Of a stretch of DNA of 64,000 bases, positions 1-9,341 are shown piece by piece. Made by a program: the position numbers and the translations under genes. The stretch spans positions 1,514,541 through 1,578,540 of the forward strand of contig NZ_WUTT01000001.1 of NCBI RefSeq assembly GCF_009902005.1. The letters are read 5' to 3'. The notes below the pieces were generated by a model. It was given only the letters and a program-made list of their open reading frames with translations. It was not told where the DNA came from and did no database searches. The stretch comes from Halomonas alimentaria (GTDB lineage: Bacteria; Pseudomonadota; Gammaproteobacteria; Pseudomonadales; Halomonadaceae). Numbering within the stretch: the stretch's first letter is position 1; the number at the start of each line of letters is the position of its first letter.

Positions 1-2
1 TC

Positions 3-431
3 GAGCAGTTTCTCGACGAGGGGGGCGAGGCCGTCTCTCGCTATCGCCAGGCGGGGTTCGAGATATGCCGCCAGGGCAATGTCGAACTATGGTGTGGCGA
101 CTTCTTTCATTTTCATATCGCCCAGGCGGCCGAGATCGGAGCCTTCTACGATCGCGCCGCCCTGATCGCCCTGCCGCCCGCCACCCGCCAACGCTACGCC
201 TTCCATCTGGCCCAGCTGATTCCGCCCGGAGCCAGGGGGCTGTTCATCAGCCTCAACCGGGCCGCCGGCGAGGAGCTGGCCGGTCCGCCGTTTCACGTGC
301 CGGAAGCGGAGGTGCGCGAGCTGTTCGAGCCCAACTTCCAGATCACCCTGCTGGAGCGGGGCGATCCGGAGCCGGGCAGCGGTTTCCAGGAACATGTCTG
401 GGCCATGGTGCGCCGCGGCCCCATCGACTGA
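3..431 (+). CDS. tpm: Thiopurine S-methyltransferase, C-terminal part
   Basis: The frame is open from the window edge, so the N-terminus lies outside. The visible 142 residues resemble the C-terminal half of bacterial TPMT, an S-adenosylmethionine-dependent cytosolic methyltransferase that acts on thiopurines and on selenium or tellurium oxyanions. I recognise the FYDRAALIALPP segment, the RQRYAFHL segment, the GPPFHVPEAEV motif and the final FQEHVW block. The stop TGA is at 429-431, only 3 bp from the convergent lipoprotein gene. The AdoMet-binding N-terminus cannot be checked here. Confidence 0.85.
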   Translation, partial: EQFLDEGGEAVSRYRQAGFEICRQGNVELWCGDFFHFHIAQAAEIGAFYDRAALIALPPATRQRYAFHLAQLIPPGARGLFISLNRAAGEELAGPPFHVPEAEVRELFEPNFQITLLERGDPEPGSGFQEHVWAMVRRGPID

Positions 432-434
432 CCC

Positions 435-1025
435 TCAGCGGGCCAGCAGGCGGCCCAGTTCGGGATCCCGGAAGGCACGGTCCAGGCCGTCGGATAGCAG
501 CTCGTTGACCATCCGGCTATTGGCTTCCTGGTCCGGGCGCACGGCAAAGCTCTGGGTGCGCCGAGAGGTGTAGGTGCCGGTATAGGTCGTGCCGCCATTG
601 ACTGCCTCGGCGACGAATACCGCCTCCATGCGAGCCTCGCCGATCACCGGGCGGCTCTGGCCGCGGGCATAGCCCAGGTGGTCGAGTGTCAGGGTCAGGC
701 TGGGGCGTCCTTCGGCGCGCTGGGTGGTGGGCTCGAAGCCCATCTCGCGCACCGCTCGCTCGGCCTCGCGCTGCAGCCGCGGCATCAGTTCGTGGGCGTA
801 GACGGTGATGGTGGCGGTGGACATGGCGCTGCCGGTGCGGGTGCCGATCACCTCGCTGTCGCGACCGTCCGCGGCGATCACCGTGATCGCCTGGCCGCTG
901 CCGGTCACCGGTACCTCGGCGCTGCGTTTCGGGTCAAGCTGAAGGGTCTGGGGAGCGGCGCAGCCGGCCAGCCAGCCAGTGGCGACCAGGGCCAGGGAAA
1001 GACGAAGAAAGCGTCGACGCAGCAT
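435..1025 (-). CDS. YajG-family lipoprotein
   Basis: A 196-residue protein with a lipoprotein signal peptide: basic start (MLRRRFLRL), hydrophobic stretch, and lipobox LAGC with the lipidated cysteine at residue 22. The mature part resembles the YajG family of outer-membrane-associated lipoproteins (SAM... ITVYAHELMPRL, LTLTLDHLGY, then a C-terminal region predicted to bind nothing known). YajG has no assigned biochemical role in the literature I know. The gene is convergent with tpm. Family assignment rests on overall resemblance, so the function is unassigned. Confidence 0.7.
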   Translation of the reverse strand: MLRRRFLRLSLALVATGWLAGCAAPQTLQLDPKRSAEVPVTGSGQAITVIAADGRDSEVIGTRTGSAMSTATITVYAHELMPRLQREAERAVREMGFEPTTQRAEGRPSLTLTLDHLGYARGQSRPVIGEARMEAVFVAEAVNGGTTYTGTYTSRRTQSFAVRPDQEANSRMVNELLSDGLDRAFRDPELGRLLAR

Positions 1026-1140
1026 GGAAAGCTCCCGTATCGAGGGTGAGTTCGGGGCGCAGTATAGCGCCGGGTACTCGCTCAGGGTACGACGTCGCCC
1101 CCTCGCTTACACTGTTGTCATACGTCGAAGGAGCCGAGAC

Positions 1141-1569
1141 ATGATCCGTCCCGCTACCGCCGAGGAGATTCCCGGGCTGGTCGATATCTGGCTGCGTGCC
1201 TCGATCCGTGCCCATCCCTTCATTCCCGAGGCGTTCTGGTCGTCCCGCGCCGAGGCCATGGCGCGGGAGCACCTGCCCCAGGCCGAGGAGGTCGCAGTGC
1301 TGGAAGTCGAGGGCAGGGTGATCGGTTTCGCCGCCCTCAACGGCGACCACCTCGAGGCGCTGTTCATCGACCCGAAAGTGCAGAGCTACGGCCACGGTTC
1401 GCGGCTGATGGCCCACGCCATGGCCGGCCACGAGCGCCTGACCCTGTGTGTCTACTCACGCAACGTGCGTGCGGTCTCCTTCTACCATCGGCTGGGCTTT
1501 CGCGCCGTGGAGGAGCGTGTCGAACCGCTCAGCGGCGAGAGCGAGACACTGATGGTATGGGAGCGCTGA
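1141..1569 (+). CDS. GNAT-family N-acetyltransferase (YjaB-like)
   Basis: A 142-residue single-domain GNAT protein. The start MIRPATAEE is typical of the family, and the ATG at 1141 follows AAGGAG at 1127-1132. Motif A is LEALFIDPKVQSYGHGSRLM with the Q-x-x-G-x-G acetyl-CoA pyrophosphate loop. Motif B is NVRAVSFYHRLGFRAVEE. The pattern resembles E. coli YjaB, including the ALFIDP segment. The acceptor substrate cannot be told from sequence. Upstream in-frame codons to 979 overlap the lipoprotein gene promoter region and are unlikely to be translated. Confidence 0.8.
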   Translation: MIRPATAEEIPGLVDIWLRASIRAHPFIPEAFWSSRAEAMAREHLPQAEEVAVLEVEGRVIGFAALNGDHLEALFIDPKVQSYGHGSRLMAHAMAGHERLTLCVYSRNVRAVSFYHRLGFRAVEERVEPLSGESETLMVWER

Positions 1570-1642
1570 GCCGGCGCTCCCCTGTCGCCGCGTCAGTCGT
1601 GCGGGGCCTGCGTAGCCCCCTGGAGTGCCAAGACGGCAAGCG

Positions 1643-2263
1643 CTACGTGCCAGCGAGACGATAACGTATCCTGGGTAGTGTGCGAGCCACCGGCGGCAGG
1701 CGGGTCGCCATGACCAGCGCCGCGATGGCGGCATACATCACCCACTCTCCGAGATCGGCGCGTACCACCCACAAGAAGTGCAGCAGTACCAGCCCCAGGA
1801 TGGGGTAGGCGAGCCGGTGCAGGGTCTTCCAGCGCTTGCCCAGGCGACGCATCGACCAGCGGTTGGAGGTGGCTCCCAGCGCGGCAAGGCCGATCAGCGC
1901 CAGCATGCCGACGATGATGTAGGGCCGTTTGACCAGCTCGCTGCCCAGCATGGCCCAGTCGAGCCCCAGGATGAACAGCGCGTAGCTGAGCATGTGCAGG
2001 GTGGCGTAGGCCAGTGTCCACAGGCCAAGCTGCCGGCGGATCAGGGTGAAGCCCTTCCAGCGAGTGAGTCGGGTCAACGGCGTGAGGCTCAGGGTGAGCA
2101 GTAGCATCCACAGGGCGCCGGTGCCGATATTCAGCAGCAGGTAGCGCCCCGGCTCGGGTCCGGCGGCGTTATTGGCCACCTGCCAGCCCCACACCACCAG
2201 CGGGGTCAGGGCCGCCAGGAATACCCCCGCACGCCACGTTCGCCATGTGTTCCGGGTTGCCAT
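1643..2263 (-). CDS. msrQ: MsrQ, heme-binding inner-membrane subunit of the MsrPQ methionine sulfoxide reductase
   Basis: A 206-residue integral membrane protein of the YedZ/MsrQ family. It carries electrons from the quinone pool or cytosolic flavin donors to periplasmic MsrP. Five or six hydrophobic segments are visible, with heme-ligand-type histidines in the segments LAYATLHMLSYALF and KTLHRLAYPILGLVLLHF. The ATG overlaps the msrP stop as TGATG (2261-2265), so the two are translationally coupled. Partner and order match msrPQ operons. Confidence 0.9.
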   Translation of the reverse strand: MATRNTWRTWRAGVFLAALTPLVVWGWQVANNAAGPEPGRYLLLNIGTGALWMLLLTLSLTPLTRLTRWKGFTLIRRQLGLWTLAYATLHMLSYALFILGLDWAMLGSELVKRPYIIVGMLALIGLAALGATSNRWSMRRLGKRWKTLHRLAYPILGLVLLHFLWVVRADLGEWVMYAAIAALVMATRLPPVARTLPRIRYRLAGT

Positions 2264-3279
2264 CAGTAGTTCACCCGCAGATCCAGCCCCGCGTAAAGCT
2301 CGGCGACGTCGTCGGCGTAGCCATTGAACATCTGGGTATCGATGGTGTTGGGGCTGAACAGGCTGTTGGGCAGGCGCCGTTCGGTGGCCTGACTCCAGCG
2401 GGGGTGGTCGACCTGCGGGTTGACGTTGGCGTAGAAGCCGTACTCGTCAGGTGCGATCTGCTGCCAGGAGTTGACCGGCTGCTCTGCCACCAGCGAGATG
2501 CGCACGATCGACTTGATGCTCTTGAAGCCATACTTCCAGGGCACCACCAGGCGCAGCGGCGCGCCGTTCTGGTTGGGCAGTTCGCGGCCATACATGCCCA
2601 GGGCGAGCAGCGTCAGCGGGTGCATGGCTTCATCCAGGCGCAGCCCCTCCACGTAGGGCCAGTCGATCAGCGAGAAGGAGGAGCGCTGTCCCGGCATCTG
2701 CTCGGGGTCGACCAGGGTCTCGAAGCGCACGTAGCGGGCCTTGCTGGTGGGTTCGGCCCGCTTGATCACCTCGGCGAGGGGAATGCCCAGCCAGGGAATC
2801 ACCATCGACCAGGCCTCGACGCAGCGCAGGCGATAGATGCGCTCCTCGAACTGCGAGGGCCTGGCGAGATCCTCCAGGCCAATGCGTCCGCCGTTGTTGA
2901 CCTCGCCATCCACCACCACGCTCCACGGCTGGGTTTCCAGGCTGCCTGCATGGCGGGAAGGGTCGGACTTGCCGGAGCCGAACTCGTAGAAGTTGTTGTA
3001 GCCACTGGCGTCGTCGTAAGGAGCGAGCTTGTCCTTCTCGGGGTCGCTCGGGGTAACCGCCTGCCAGCGGGTGGCGTCGATCTTCTCTTGCAGCCACCCC
3101 GGCGCATCGCCATCGGGGACGTCCGCGTAGTCGGCGCTGGCGTTGGCCTGCCCGGCAAGGGCAAGCCCCGCGCCCAGCCCCGCCATGCCGCCCATGAAGC
3201 GTCGTCGGGAGAGGTAGATGGATTCCGGTGTCACATCGGATTCGTGCAGATCACCGGGCCTGGCAATCTTGATCAGCAT
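2263..3279 (-). CDS. msrP: MsrP, periplasmic molybdopterin methionine sulfoxide reductase catalytic subunit
   Basis: A 338-residue protein that repairs oxidised methionines in envelope proteins. The twin-arginine motif SRRRFMGG at residues 24-31, followed by a Gly/Ala-rich hydrophobic stretch, is a Tat signal. The molybdenum-ligand cysteine lies in [16 protein letters not shown]. The ATG at 3277-3279 is preceded by GGAGGTCCCC, which decides the start; the frame stays open 78 bp further upstream without another good ribosome site. It is coupled to msrQ by a one-base overlap. Confidence 0.93.
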   Translation of the reverse strand: MLIKIARPGDLHESDVTPESIYLSRRRFMGGMAGLGAGLALAGQANASADYADVPDGDAPGWLQEKIDATRWQAVTPSDPEKDKLAPYDDASGYNNFYEFGSGKSDPSRHAGSLETQPWSVVVDGEVNNGGRIGLEDLARPSQFEERIYRLRCVEAWSMVIPWLGIPLAEVIKRAEPTSKARYVRFETLVDPEQMPGQRSSFSLIDWPYVEGLRLDEAMHPLTLLALGMYGRELPNQNGAPLRLVVPWKYGFKSIKSIVRISLVAEQPVNSWQQIAPDEYGFYANVNPQVDHPRWSQATERRLPNSLFSPNTIDTQMFNGYADDVAELYAGLDLRVNY

Positions 3280-3437
3280 GGGGGACCTCCGCTGGCGGTG
3301 AGTACTGAGTCGTGATGAGTGTGACAACACGACAGCAGAATTATCACCGCCAACCACCGCGTTATCGCCGGTTCGCCGGCCACGGGGCCGGCATTAGTCA
3401 GAGATAGCGGTGGCTGAGGGGCGAGCCGAGCGGTGGT

Positions 3438-4529
3438 TCAGGCGGCAGCGGGCTGGCGCTGCTGGGTGGCGTCAGCGCTGAAACGGTGCCAACGGCGTGG
3501 AATCACGAACAACCTCTGGCCGCGCCGCAGCTCGAGGCGCTCATAGTCGGCATGACGCAGGGTGGCAAGCCAGGGCTCGACCAGCCAGTCCGCGGCGATC
3601 TCTACCCGCACCTCGGCACCCACCGGGGAGATGGCGGTGACGGTCACCGGTAGCCGGGCCTCCGGCGTGGGGGCCTGCGCCAGGCGTACTTCGTGGGGCC
3701 GCAGCAGCAACTCCTCGGGGCCATCGGGGAGCGCCACTGCCAGGTGTGCCTCGCCGCAGGTCAGGACCCCGTTGCGCACTTCACCCTCGAGATGGTTCAC
3801 GTCGCCGAGGAACTCGAAGACGAAGCGATTGGCGGGTGTCCGGTAGAGGGCGTCCGGGGTATCGATCTGCTCGATGCGCCCGTGGCTCATCACCGCAACC
3901 CGGTCGGAGACCTCCAGGGCCTCCTCCTGGTCGTGTGTCACGAACAGGCTGGTGAAGCCCAGCTCGTCATGCAGCTGGCGCAGCCAGCGACGCAGCTCCT
4001 GGCGAACCTTGGCGTCCAGTGCCCCGAAGGGCTCGTCGAGGAGCAGCACGTCGGGGCGCAGGGCCAGCGCCCGGGCCAGGGAGACCCGCTGCTGCTGGCC
4101 GCCGGAGAGCTGGGCCGGGTAGCGGCTGGCGAAGTGTTCGAGCTGCACCATCTCCAGCAGGCGGTGGACCCGGGCGCGGATCTCGCCGCTTGAGGGGCGC
4201 TCGCGGCGCGGCAGCACGGTCAAGCCAAAGGCGACGTTGTCGAACACCGTCATATGGCGAAACAGCGCATAGTGCTGGAAGACGAAGCCTATGCGCCGGT
4301 CGCGTACATGCACGTCGGTGACGTCGCGGTCGCCGAACAGGATGCGTCCGGCGGGGGCTCGGTCCGGTGCCTCCAGGCCGGCGATGATGCGCAGCAGGGT
4401 GGTCTTGCCCGAGCCCGAGGGCCCCAGCAGGCCCACCAGCTCGCCCTCGGCGATCTCCAGACTCACCGGCTCCAGGGCACGCCCGGCACGGCCATAGTGC
4501 TTGGCGATATCAGTCAGGCGGATGCTCAT
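3438..4529 (-). CDS. cysA: CysA, sulfate/thiosulfate ABC importer ATPase
   Basis: A 363-residue ATPase that powers sulfate and thiosulfate import. Walker [10 protein letters not shown] is at residues 36-44, then the Q-loop [16 protein letters not shown], the signature LSGGQQQR and Walker [15 protein letters not shown]. The C-terminal third is a TOBE-like regulatory domain ([26 protein letters not shown]). ATG 4529 overlaps the cysW stop by 4 bp (ATGA). It is the last gene of sbp-cysT-cysW-cysA. A 7-bp GC hairpin lies 46 bp downstream (3375-3392) without a T-run. Confidence 0.95.
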   Translation of the reverse strand: MSIRLTDIAKHYGRAGRALEPVSLEIAEGELVGLLGPSGSGKTTLLRIIAGLEAPDRAPAGRILFGDRDVTDVHVRDRRIGFVFQHYALFRHMTVFDNVAFGLTVLPRRERPSSGEIRARVHRLLEMVQLEHFASRYPAQLSGGQQQRVSLARALALRPDVLLLDEPFGALDAKVRQELRRWLRQLHDELGFTSLFVTHDQEEALEVSDRVAVMSHGRIEQIDTPDALYRTPANRFVFEFLGDVNHLEGEVRNGVLTCGEAHLAVALPDGPEELLLRPHEVRLAQAPTPEARLPVTVTAISPVGAEVRVEIAADWLVEPWLATLRHADYERLELRRGQRLFVIPRRWHRFSADATQQRQPAAA

Positions 4530-5353
4530 GGGGAAACCTCCTGGCGCGCGATGCGCCATTCCAGGCCGGCCTTGGCGGCCAGGGTGAACAAAGCGATCAG
4601 TGCCAGCAGGGCGGCGCTCGAGAAGGCGCCCACGGCGTTGTAGTCCTGGTAGAGCTGTTCCAGGTGCAGGGGCAGGGTCATGGTCTCGCCGCGGATGGCG
4701 CCGGAGACCACCGAGACCGCACCGAACTCGCCGACCGCCCTGGCATTGGTGAGGATCACCCCATAGAGCAGGGCCCAGCGGATATTGGGCAGGGTGACCC
4801 GGCGGAAGATGGTCCAGCCAGGCGCCCCCAACGTCACGGCGGCTTCCTCCTCGCGGGAACCCTGGGCCTGCATCAGCGGGATCAGCTCGCGGGCCACGAA
4901 GGGGCTGGTCACGAACACCGTCACCATCAGGATGCCCGGCCAGGCGAACATCAGCTGGATATCCTGGGCATCGAGCCAGCCGCCGACCCAGCCGTTGCGG
5001 CCATAGAGCAGCAGATAGACGAGCCCTGCCACCACCGGCGACACCGCGAAGGGGATATCGATCAGGGTCTGCAGCAGGCGTCGGCCGGGAAACTGGAAGC
5101 GGGTCACCAACCAGGCCAGGGCCACCCCGAACACCAGGCAGACGGGGATGGTCATGGCGGCGATGAACAGCGTCAGGCCGATGGCCGCCAGGGTGTAGTT
5201 GTCGCTGACGTTGGCCCAGAACACGCCGACGCCCTGGGAGAAGGCCTGGGCGAAGATCGCCACCAGCGGCAGCAGCAGGAACAGGGCCGCCAGCAGAACG
5301 GCGGCGGCGACCAGGAGGCGGCGCACCGCCGGGGAATCACCGACTCGTTGCAT
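4526..5353 (-). CDS. cysW: CysW, sulfate ABC importer permease
   Basis: A 275-residue inner-membrane permease with six hydrophobic segments. The cytoplasmic EAA loop, which contacts CysA, reads [18 protein letters not shown]. The ATG at 5351-5353 overlaps the cysT stop (TGATG), and the 3' end overlaps cysA by 4 bp, so all three are tightly coupled. The open frame runs further upstream into cysT, but that stretch is a frame shadow with no membrane-protein character. Confidence 0.94.
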   Translation of the reverse strand: MQRVGDSPAVRRLLVAAAVLLAALFLLLPLVAIFAQAFSQGVGVFWANVSDNYTLAAIGLTLFIAAMTIPVCLVFGVALAWLVTRFQFPGRRLLQTLIDIPFAVSPVVAGLVYLLLYGRNGWVGGWLDAQDIQLMFAWPGILMVTVFVTSPFVARELIPLMQAQGSREEEAAVTLGAPGWTIFRRVTLPNIRWALLYGVILTNARAVGEFGAVSVVSGAIRGETMTLPLHLEQLYQDYNAVGAFSSAALLALIALFTLAAKAGLEWRIARQEVSP

Positions 5354-6207
5354 CAGCCTCGTCCTCCATGCAGTCGCTTGATGAAATGGCCGTGCCAGAC
5401 GTTGATGGCCAGCAGCAGTGCAAGGGAGACGGCCAGCACTACCGAGGCGATGGCTGAAGCGCCGGCATAGTCGTACTCCTGCAGCTTGACGAAGATCATC
5501 AGCGCGGTGATCTCGGTCTCGAAGGGGGCGTTGCCGGCGATGAAGATGATGGCCCCGAACTCGCCCAGGGAGCGCACGAAGGCCAGCCCGGTGCCGGTGA
5601 CCAGTGCCGGCCATAGGTAGGGCAGGATCACCCGGCGGAAGGCGGTGGCATCCGAGGCGCCAAGGGTCATGGCCGCCTCGTCGACTTCGGGTGGCAGGTC
5701 CTCGAGCACCGGCTGCACCGTGCGCACCACGAAGGGAATGCTGGTGAAGGCCATGGCCAGGGCGATGCCCACCCAGGTATAGGCCACTTCTAGCCCCAGT
5801 GGTTCGAGCAGCCGTCCGATCCAGCCGTTGCCGGCATAGAGGGTCGCGAGGGTGATGCCGGCCACCGCGGTGGGCAGCGCGAAGGGCAGGTCCATCAGGG
5901 CGTCGAGCAGGCGCTTGCCCGGGAAGTCGTAGCGCACCAGTACCCAGGCGAGCAGCAGGCCGAAGGCGGCGTTGGCCAGCGCCGCCACGGCGGCGGCGCC
6001 GATCGTCACCGTGTAGCTGGCCACCACCCGGCCGTCGCTGACGATCGCCCAGTACTCAGCCAGGCTGAGCCCTTTTAGCTGGCCCACCAGGCCGGTCATC
6101 GGCAGCAGCAGCACCAACGACACGAAGGTGAGGCTGATGCCCAGCGACAGGCCGAAGCCGGGCAGCACGCGGCGACGACGGGGCAGGGCGAAGGCCAGGG
6201 CGCTCAT
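5353..6207 (-). CDS. cysT: CysT (CysU), sulfate ABC importer permease
   Basis: A 284-residue inner-membrane permease that pairs with CysW to form the sulfate channel. Six hydrophobic segments are visible, and the EAA loop reads VDEAAMTLGASDATAFRR. The N-terminal basic region (LPRRRRVLPGFG) precedes the first membrane helix. The start is 17 bp downstream of the sbp stop in the same operon. Confidence 0.94.
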   Translation of the reverse strand: MSALAFALPRRRRVLPGFGLSLGISLTFVSLVLLLPMTGLVGQLKGLSLAEYWAIVSDGRVVASYTVTIGAAAVAALANAAFGLLLAWVLVRYDFPGKRLLDALMDLPFALPTAVAGITLATLYAGNGWIGRLLEPLGLEVAYTWVGIALAMAFTSIPFVVRTVQPVLEDLPPEVDEAAMTLGASDATAFRRVILPYLWPALVTGTGLAFVRSLGEFGAIIFIAGNAPFETEITALMIFVKLQEYDYAGASAIASVVLAVSLALLLAINVWHGHFIKRLHGGRG

Positions 6208-6224
6208 CGATCGACTCCCGGCGC

Positions 6225-7235
6225 TCAGCGGCGCTGCAGCTGGTCGAGCTGACCGCCGCTGCCGAAGTGGGTTTCCATGGCCTGATCCCAGCCGCCGAAG
6301 ACCTCCTCGACACGTAGCAGCTGGGTCTCGGGGAACTGCCCGGCGAACTCCTCGGCCACCGCCTCGTGATTCACCCGGTAGTTGAAGCCGGCCAGCTGGC
6401 GCTGGGCCTCCTCGCTGTAGAGGTACTCCACGTAGGCCTGGGCCAGCTCCTCGGTGCCGTTGCGCTCGGTATTGGGTTCCACTACCGCTACCGGGAACTC
6501 GGCCAGGATGCTCACCGGCGGCACGATCACCTCGTAGTCGTCGCTGCCATACTCGCCGCGGATGTTGTTGACCTCGGACTCGAAGCTGATCAGGACGTCG
6601 CCGATGCCGCGCTCGATGAAGCTGGTGGTGGCGCCGCGGCCACCGGTGTCGAAGACCTTCACGTTGCCCAGGAAGTCGCGCATGAACTCCTGGATCTGCG
6701 CTTCATCCCCGTCGAACTGGTGATCCGCGAAGCCCCAGGCAGCCAGATAGGTGTAGCGGCCGTTGCCCGAGGTCTTGGGGTTGGGGAAGACAATCTCCAC
6801 GCCCGCGTCATCCAGGTCGTCCCATCCCTCGATGCCCTTGGGGTTGCCCTTGCGCACGAGGAAGGCGGTGGTGGAGTAGTAGGGCGAGGCATTGTTGGGC
6901 AGCGCCTGCTGCCAATCCTCGGCCACCAGGCCGTCATCGGCCAGCACCTGGACATCGGTGACCTGGTTGTAGGTCACCACGTCGGCGCGCAGCCCCTGGA
7001 GAATGGCGCGGGCCTGGGCCGAGGAGCCGCCATGGGATTGCTGGATGGCGATCTCCTCGCCCTGGGTCTGCTGCCAGTGGGCGATGAACTCGGGGTTGAT
7101 GGCGGAGAACAGCTCCCGGGCGATGTCATAGGAGGAGTTGAGCAGCTCGCGCTCGGCGGCCGCGACCGGTGAGGCCAGGCCGGCACCCAGGGCGATGGCG
7201 AGCAGCGAGCGCGGAAAGCGTAGATCGAGGGTCAT
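6225..7235 (-). CDS. sbp: Periplasmic sulfate-binding protein
   Basis: A 336-residue periplasmic solute-binding protein that delivers sulfate (or thiosulfate) to CysTWA. It has a Sec signal peptide ending near SPVAAAE (about residue 27). Family blocks include LLNSSYDIARELF, QSHGGSSAQARAI, NPKTSGNGRYTYLAAWG and GRGATTSFIERGIGDVL. It is the first gene of the operon. Sequence alone does not separate Sbp (sulfate) from CysP (thiosulfate) with certainty; I favour Sbp. Confidence 0.92.
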   Translation of the reverse strand: MTLDLRFPRSLLAIALGAGLASPVAAAERELLNSSYDIARELFSAINPEFIAHWQQTQGEEIAIQQSHGGSSAQARAILQGLRADVVTYNQVTDVQVLADDGLVAEDWQQALPNNASPYYSTTAFLVRKGNPKGIEGWDDLDDAGVEIVFPNPKTSGNGRYTYLAAWGFADHQFDGDEAQIQEFMRDFLGNVKVFDTGGRGATTSFIERGIGDVLISFESEVNNIRGEYGSDDYEVIVPPVSILAEFPVAVVEPNTERNGTEELAQAYVEYLYSEEAQRQLAGFNYRVNHEAVAEEFAGQFPETQLLRVEEVFGGWDQAMETHFGSGGQLDQLQRR

Positions 7236-7264
7236 GGCGAGACTCCGGAAGAGGGGTGGGTAGC

Positions 7265-7340
7265 GTTGTGAGAAGGTTATGAGTCATCAAAGGTAATTAC
7301 AATGGTATTTTTTATTCAATTATAGAATATACCCCTGCGC
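7265..7340 (-). promoter_or_regulatory. AT-rich upstream region of sbp-cysTWA, probable CysB-controlled promoter
   Basis: The stretch upstream of sbp is strikingly AT-rich against a GC-rich background and contains TATAAT (minus strand, about 7320-7325) and GTAATTACC (7291-7299). Cys promoters activated by CysB are typically AT-rich. A CysB protein is encoded in this window, so it is the likely regulator. CysB sites are degenerate and I cannot define the bound bases. Confidence 0.45.
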
Positions 7341-7419
7341 TCTGGTCATCCTGTCGCCTGCCGGTGGCGGGGCGTTCTGGTAGAATGTGCCCTCTCGTCA
7401 TCGACCCGGGATCCCTGCC

Positions 7420-8121
7420 ATGACCGACGCGACCCGCGATTTCCAGATCGCGCCTTCGATCCTCTCCGCCGATTTTGCCCGGCTGGGTGAGGAGGTGGAC
7501 GATGTCCTCGCCTCCGGCGCCGATATCGTCCACTTCGATGTGATGGACAATCACTATGTGCCCAACCTGACCATCGGGCCCATGGTCTGCGCGGCACTGC
7601 GCAAGCACGGCGTGACCGCGCCCATCGACGTGCACCTGATGGTGCGTCCCGTGGACCAGCTGATCGGTGACTTCATCGCTGCCGGGGCCAGCATCATCAC
7701 CTTCCATCCCGAGGCCTCCGACCATATCGACCGCTCCCTGCAGCTGATCCGCGACGGTGGCTGCCGGGCCGGCCTGGTGTTCAACCCGGCCACGCCGCTC
7801 TCCTATCTCGACTATGTGATGGACAAGGTCGACATGGTGCTGCTGATGAGCGTCAACCCCGGTTTCGGTGGCCAGTCGTTCATTCCCGCCACCCTGGACA
7901 AGCTGCGCGAGGCGCGCCGGCGCATCGATGCCTCCGGCCGCGATATCCGCCTGGAGGTGGATGGCGGGGTGAAGGTCGACAATATCGCCGAGATCGCCCG
8001 CGCCGGCGCCGACACCTTCGTGGCCGGTTCGGCGGTGTTCAAGGCGAGGAACGAGTCAGACCCGCACCGCTATGACGGCGTGATCCGCGAGTTTCGCGAG
8101 CAGCTGGCCGGTGTGCGCTGA
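7420..8121 (+). CDS. rpe: Ribulose-phosphate 3-epimerase
   Basis: A 233-residue TIM-barrel enzyme of the pentose phosphate pathway that interconverts ribulose-5-phosphate and xylulose-5-phosphate. Seen motifs: [17 protein letters not shown] at the N-terminus, [18 protein letters not shown] with metal-ligand His and Asp, [20 protein letters not shown], and [11 protein letters not shown] with the catalytic Asp. A TAGAAT -10-like hexamer lies at 7381-7386. It is followed by the GIY-YIG/gph frame and the trp operon, a gene order common in pseudomonads and relatives. Confidence 0.95.
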   Translation: MTDATRDFQIAPSILSADFARLGEEVDDVLASGADIVHFDVMDNHYVPNLTIGPMVCAALRKHGVTAPIDVHLMVRPVDQLIGDFIAAGASIITFHPEASDHIDRSLQLIRDGGCRAGLVFNPATPLSYLDYVMDKVDMVLLMSVNPGFGGQSFIPATLDKLREARRRIDASGRDIRLEVDGGVKVDNIAEIARAGADTFVAGSAVFKARNESDPHRYDGVIREFREQLAGVR

Positions 8122-8176
8122 GCCGGTGACCGGGACCCGTTCCAGGCCCGGCGAGTGCCCCACGGAGAAGGTGGCG

Positions 8177-9268
8177 GTGTGGTACCTCTACCTGCTGGAG
8201 ACCGCCGGCGGTGCGCTCTACACCGGCATCACCACCGACGTGGCGCGACGCTTCGCCGAGCACGTCGCCGGGCGTGGCGCCAAGGCGCTGCGCGGCAAGG
8301 GGCCCTTGAGGCTGCGTCATCACGAGCCGGTGGGCAGCCGCGGCGAGGCGCTGCGTCTGGAGGCCCGGATCAAGCGGCTCTCTGCGGCGCAGAAGCGGGA
8401 CTGGCTGCTGGCGCGGGGGACTCCGCCAAGCCTGCCCACGGGGCAGGGGCCCCACAGAGTACAAGGAGCGAGCATGCACCCCATTCTCGATGGCATCGAA
8501 CTGGTGGCCTTCGACCTCGACGGCACCCTGATCGACTCGGTGCCCGACCTGGCCATCGCCGTGGACGCGGCCCTGGCCGAACTGGGCCTGCCCCTCGCCG
8601 GCGAGGCGCTGGTGCGCGACTGGGTCGGCAATGGCTCCCGGGTATTGATGGAGCGCGCGTTGAGGTTGGCAACGTATCCCAGCGAGGCGCCGGGGACTGA
8701 TCGTAGAGGGGGTCCTATGCCAGGGATGGCATCGGTAGCGCCCAGGGATGGGTTCACAGCGCCCCCTCGTAGATCAGTCGCCGGACCAGCCTCGCCCACG
8801 GCGGCTGGTGAAGTCGATGAAGCCCTGCTGGAGCGCGCTCATGCCGCCTTCCTCGAACACTACGGCCGCGATCCCGGAGCCCATACCCGGCTCTACGCGG
8901 GAGTGCGCGAGTGCCTGGATGCCCTGCGCGGCCGTGGCTTGCCCCTGGCGCTGGTGACCAACAAGCCCCATGCCTTTATCGCGCCACTGCTGGAGGGCGT
9001 GGGGCTCGACGCGCACTTTGCCCTATGCCTGGGCGGCGACAGCCTCCCCGAGAAGAAGCCGCATCCGGCACCGCTGCTGCATGTCGCGGCCCACTTCGAT
9101 GTCTCGCCCGCGGCCTGCCTGATGGTGGGAGACTCACGCCACGATGTCGCCGCCGGCAAGGCCGCGGGTTTCCGCACCCTGGCGGTCCCCTACGGTTACA
9201 ATCACGGCGAGCCGGTGCGCGACAGCGGCCCGGATGGCGTGGTTGAATCGCTGGCGGAACTCGTTTAA
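8177..9268 (+). CDS. GIY-YIG nuclease domain reading frame, open into gph without a stop
   Basis: From GTG 8177 the frame encodes a compact GIY-YIG domain of about 85 residues, like the YhbQ/UPF0213 group: WYLYLLE (GIY strand), [16 protein letters not shown] (YIG strand and arginine) and [13 protein letters not shown] with the catalytic-type Glu. GGAG lies at 8164-8167. No in-frame stop exists before 9266, so translation from 8177 would give a 363-residue fusion of GIY-YIG and phosphoglycolate phosphatase. The gph ATG at 8474 has its own ribosome site. Either a true fusion, a lost stop codon or a sequencing error could explain this. Confidence 0.6.
   Translation: MWYLYLLETAGGALYTGITTDVARRFAEHVAGRGAKALRGKGPLRLRHHEPVGSRGEALRLEARIKRLSAAQKRDWLLARGTPPSLPTGQGPHRVQGASMHPILDGIELVAFDLDGTLIDSVPDLAIAVDAALAELGLPLAGEALVRDWVGNGSRVLMERALRLATYPSEAPGTDRRGGPMPGMASVAPRDGFTAPPRRSVAGPASPTAAGEVDEALLERAHAAFLEHYGRDPGAHTRLYAGVRECLDALRGRGLPLALVTNKPHAFIAPLLEGVGLDAHFALCLGGDSLPEKKPHPAPLLHVAAHFDVSPAACLMVGDSRHDVAAGKAAGFRTLAVPYGYNHGEPVRDSGPDGVVESLAELV
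8474..9268 (+). CDS. gph: Phosphoglycolate phosphatase carrying an in-frame repeat insertion
   Basis: A HAD-superfamily hydrolase of 264 residues that removes phosphoglycolate. Motif I is [10 protein letters not shown] (nucleophile Asp14), motif II LVTNK, motif III Lys in KKPHP, and motif [21 protein letters not shown] 8474 follows AAGGAG at 8463-8468. After VLMERAL (to residue 63) the family pattern is interrupted by about 48 Pro/Gly/Arg-rich residues and resumes at [18 protein letters not shown]. The extra stretch is the structured repeat at 8682-8795. It falls in the helical cap region, where E. coli Gph also has a variable segment, so activity may be kept. Confidence 0.88.
   Translation: MHPILDGIELVAFDLDGTLIDSVPDLAIAVDAALAELGLPLAGEALVRDWVGNGSRVLMERALRLATYPSEAPGTDRRGGPMPGMASVAPRDGFTAPPRRSVAGPASPTAAGEVDEALLERAHAAFLEHYGRDPGAHTRLYAGVRECLDALRGRGLPLALVTNKPHAFIAPLLEGVGLDAHFALCLGGDSLPEKKPHPAPLLHVAAHFDVSPAACLMVGDSRHDVAAGKAAGFRTLAVPYGYNHGEPVRDSGPDGVVESLAELV
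8682..8795 (-). repeat. Structured dispersed repeat, copy 1, in frame inside gph
   Basis: A long imperfect hairpin of 114 nt (38 codons). In the orientation of copy 2 (57702-57809) this copy is on the minus strand. Stems, from outside: GCGAGGC; a 4x1 internal loop; CCGG; a C/C mismatch; an 8-bp stem (GACTGATC); a 3x3 internal loop; a 7-bp stem (GAGGGGG); then a 49-nt core. The core holds two small hairpins, each with a TCCC loop. The core differs from copy 2 at two bases that pair with each other (T-A here, C-G there). The length is a multiple of three and no stop is created in the gph frame. Confidence 0.85.
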
Positions 9269-9341
9269 CGTGAGCTTGGCTATTGCTATAAGGTAGAGCC
9301 TTTTCAATATGTTATTGATATAAGACGCGGACACCCCCTCG

